Assembly (NCBI GenBank): GCA_034090805.1 | Contig: JAXDRV010000137.1 | Location: 1 to 23,983 of the forward strand | Length of the DNA: 23,983 nucleotides | Direction of reading: 5' to 3' | DNA from: Ornithomonoglobus_A sp034090805 | GTDB taxonomy: Bacteria; Bacillota; Clostridia; UBA1381 | Shown here: positions 22,571-23,983 of the stretch, one piece after another | Layout of the letters: every line of letters starts with the position of its first letter | Numbering within the stretch: position 1 is the first letter of the stretch | Notes under the pieces: model-generated | Database searches by the model: none | What the model was told of the DNA's origin: nothing | The model's input: the letters and a program-made list of their open reading frames with translations, nothing else | Made by a program: the position numbers and the translations under genes

Positions 22571-23524
22571 TTAAACATATCCGTAAATGCCTCTCACAGA
22601 TACCTCGCCGGAGCTTATTTCAAGCTTCTCCCGACCGGTATTTATAATTATGCTGCCGTTAGGGGTTATATCGCTGCAAATGCCGCATATTTGTTCCTTG
22701 TTATAGGTAACGACAACCTCACTGCCGTATGTGACACAGTTTGCCTTGTATTCCTCCATGATAGGCTCAAGTCCCTGCTCAAGAAAGAGCTTATATAATT
22801 TTTCAAGCTCATTAAGTACCTTTGCAATAAGTGCCGGGCGTGATGGGCGTTGTCCCGTTTCGATAAAAATCGAGGTCGCCTTGTCGGCGAGCTCTCCCTC
22901 GAAGGCTTCTGCGGCGGTATTTATGCCTATTCCGCAAACTGCGTAATTCACGGTGTCAAGCTCTGCGGACAGCTCTGTCAGTATTCCGCATACCTTGCGC
23001 GTTCCGATAACAATATCATTCGGGTACTTTATTTTTGCACCGCAGCCTACGGCACGGCATACCGCAAGTCCTGCTATGAGCGTTATTTTCGATATAGCTT
23101 CGGGGCGTATATTCGGCTTTAGCAAAACCGAAAACCAAGCGCCGCTGCCGGGAGGTGAAACCCAGACCTTTCCGCGCCTGCCTTTACCGCCTGTTTGAAT
23201 ATCCGCAATGTAGACAGTGCCGTCCGGCATATCGGAATTACGCTTGCAATCGTTGTTTGTGGAATCGGTTTCCTTCGTATAAAAAAGCGTCCTGCCTATA
23301 AACTCTGTATCGAGCATACTTTGAATTTCATCTGTGCTGATTACATCTGAGCCTTCAAGACGATACCCCTTGTTTGTGACCGATGAAATAACGTATCCGC
23401 TTTTTTTCAGAGCCTTTATATGCTTCCATACGGCAGAACGGGAAACGTTCAGCGTGCGGCTTATTTCCTCACCGGAAACATAGCCGTCCGTGTTTTTTAA
23501 TATGTTGAGAATTTTAGTTTTCAT
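22571..23524 (-). CDS. birA: Biotin--[acetyl-CoA-carboxylase] ligase / biotin repressor BirA
   Basis: A 317-residue bifunctional protein. The N-terminal winged helix (about 1-60; SGEEISRTLNVSRSAVWKHIKALKKSGY) binds DNA. The ligase domain has the biotinyl-AMP loop GKGRRGKVW (113-121), KYPNDI and GIGIN, and a C-terminal SH3-like cap. It attaches biotin to carboxylases and, with biotinyl-AMP bound, represses biotin genes. The ATG at 23524 has GAGG eight nt upstream. The promoter region is interrupted by a 267-bp MITE-like element. Confidence 0.95.
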   Translation of the reverse strand: MKTKILNILKNTDGYVSGEEISRTLNVSRSAVWKHIKALKKSGYVISSVTNKGYRLEGSDVISTDEIQSMLDTEFIGRTLFYTKETDSTNNDCKRNSDMPDGTVYIADIQTGGKGRRGKVWVSPPGSGAWFSVLLKPNIRPEAISKITLIAGLAVCRAVGCGAKIKYPNDIVIGTRKVCGILTELSAELDTVNYAVCGIGINTAAEAFEGELADKATSIFIETGQRPSRPALIAKVLNELEKLYKLFLEQGLEPIMEEYKANCVTYGSEVVVTYNKEQICGICSDITPNGSIIINTGREKLEISSGEVSVRGIYGYV

Positions 23525-23554
23525 CAATAACACCTCATTATATATTATACAATT

Positions 23555-23821
23555 AGGCGATTGTAAAACTCAGATTTCCACGGAATTTGAGATGTTTCTG
23601 ATTACGTGGCGGCAGGGACACCGCCCCCTACACACCCTCGCTCTCTCTTGGAACTCGCTGAAACTCAATCATAAACATCACAAATTCCTCCAAAAGTGTA
23701 ATTTGTTATAGGATTTGAGAGTGTTTTTGAGTTTGTTCGGACGAGTTACCGCAAGGGATGTTTGAGTACGAATAAAATCAAAAATACTCTCAAATCCCAA
23801 ACCGGCATTTTACAATCACCT
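23555..23821. mobile_element. MITE-like element inserted in the birA promoter
   Basis: Terminal inverted repeats AGGCGATTGTAAAA (23555-23568) and TTTTACAATCACCT (23808-23821) match in 13 of 14 positions. The element is flanked by identical 13-bp direct repeats ATATTATACAATT (23542-23554 and 23822-23834), as expected for a target-site duplication. Inside are two long stems: 23582-23602 with 23668-23688 (19 of 21 paired), and 23711-23730 with 23778-23797 (19 of 20 paired). The arms of the two stems resemble each other. The first stem encloses a GGCGG/CCGCC hairpin (23608-23612 with 23621-23625). There is no coding frame, so it is non-autonomous. Confidence 0.8.
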
Positions 23822-23823
23822 AT

Positions 23824-23852
23824 ATTATACAATTATTTATCAAAAAAATCAA
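23824..23852 (-). promoter_or_regulatory. Original birA promoter, now displaced by the element
   Basis: On the minus strand TTGATT (23852-23847), a 17-nt spacer and TATAAT (23829-23824). The TATAAT lies in the right-hand target duplication; a second copy (23549-23544) lies next to birA without a clear -35 box. Transcription from the displaced promoter would run through the whole element. Confidence 0.6.
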
Positions 23853-23983
23853 TAGCAGTATTAAAGAATGCTCACTGAACAAATGCGAGTTTCAATCGCA
23901 TTTGGAAAAAGTATGACTATTGTCAAAATTTTTCGAGTAAAATCAGAGATTTTACACAGTTCGCATTGATAAAGTCTGCCCAA
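23835..23983. other. Right-edge AT-rich segment with two hairpins
   Basis: CAAATGCGA (23880-23888) pairs with TCGCATTTG (23896-23904), and GTAAAATC (23937-23944) pairs with GATTTTAC (23948-23955), both perfect. Neither has a clear U-run. No convincing gene is visible; a minus-strand frame open from the window edge to 23861 has no recognisable protein character. Confidence 0.5.

Noticed and set aside
23861..23983. Minus-strand frame open from the window edge, 40 codons
   Set aside because: It lies in AT-rich hairpin-bearing sequence, has no protein-like features, and cannot be judged without sequence beyond the edge.
1..23983. CRISPR array, tRNA/rRNA genes, prophage or complete insertion sequence
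   Set aside because: No regularly spaced direct repeats, cloverleaf or rRNA-like sequence, integrase or transposase frame was seen on either strand.

Overview
The window carries a housekeeping-rich stretch of a low-to-mid GC Gram-positive chromosome, most probably an anaerobic member of the Clostridia (gut Oscillospiraceae/Lachnospiraceae-like). Support: strong AGGAGG-type ribosome binding sites, several near-perfect TTGACA-17-TATAAT promoters, two radical SAM enzymes, a LonB-type AAA+ ATPase of the sporulation-protease family, an HPr protein, a perfect CIRCE operator, and no respiratory genes. I saw no rRNA, tRNA, CRISPR array, phage module or intact insertion sequence.

Layout. 1-1997 (+): a structured intergenic repeat, a GH4 glycosidase and a small BlaI-like winged-helix protein. 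2028-5611 (-): an uncharacterised two-gene DNA repair/modification cassette (radical SAM enzyme plus DUF4130-type partner) behind its own promoter with a LexA-like dyad, preceded by a GH39-like glycosidase with a LacI/cre-like operator. 5880-6941 (+): a LonB-like AAA+ ATPase lacking the protease domain. 7025-9533 (-): greA, an IscR-like Rrf2 regulator and a TrpB2-type tryptophan synthase beta subunit; trpB2 has its own consensus promoter and a leader that looks like a transcription attenuator. 9736-17671 (+): a closely packed run of polyprenyl-phosphate-type glycosyltransferase, thioredoxin-reductase-like flavoprotein, PflX-like radical SAM protein, pth, mfd and a PpiC/PrsA-like lipoprotein, closed by a strong terminator. 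17814-20396 (+): a small membrane-anchored protein, HPr, then rpsB-tsf with its own promoter and structured leader. 20446-23983: four hairpins between convergent tsf and htpG, htpG (-) under CIRCE control, birA (-), and a 267-bp MITE-like element inserted in the birA promoter.

How the genes work together. Most of the window is information processing and quality control: transcription (GreA, Mfd), translation (S2, EF-Ts, Pth), folding (HtpG, PpiC lipoprotein) and redox (thioredoxin-reductase-like protein, Fe-S regulator). The two glycosidases and HPr point to carbohydrate use.

Best leads for novelty are the radical SAM/DUF4130 pair (SOS-like operator plus a possible sliding-clamp motif), the trpB2 leader, the protease-less LonB, the birA-promoter MITE that duplicated a -10 box, and a repeat that appears to supply the ribosome binding site of two unrelated genes.
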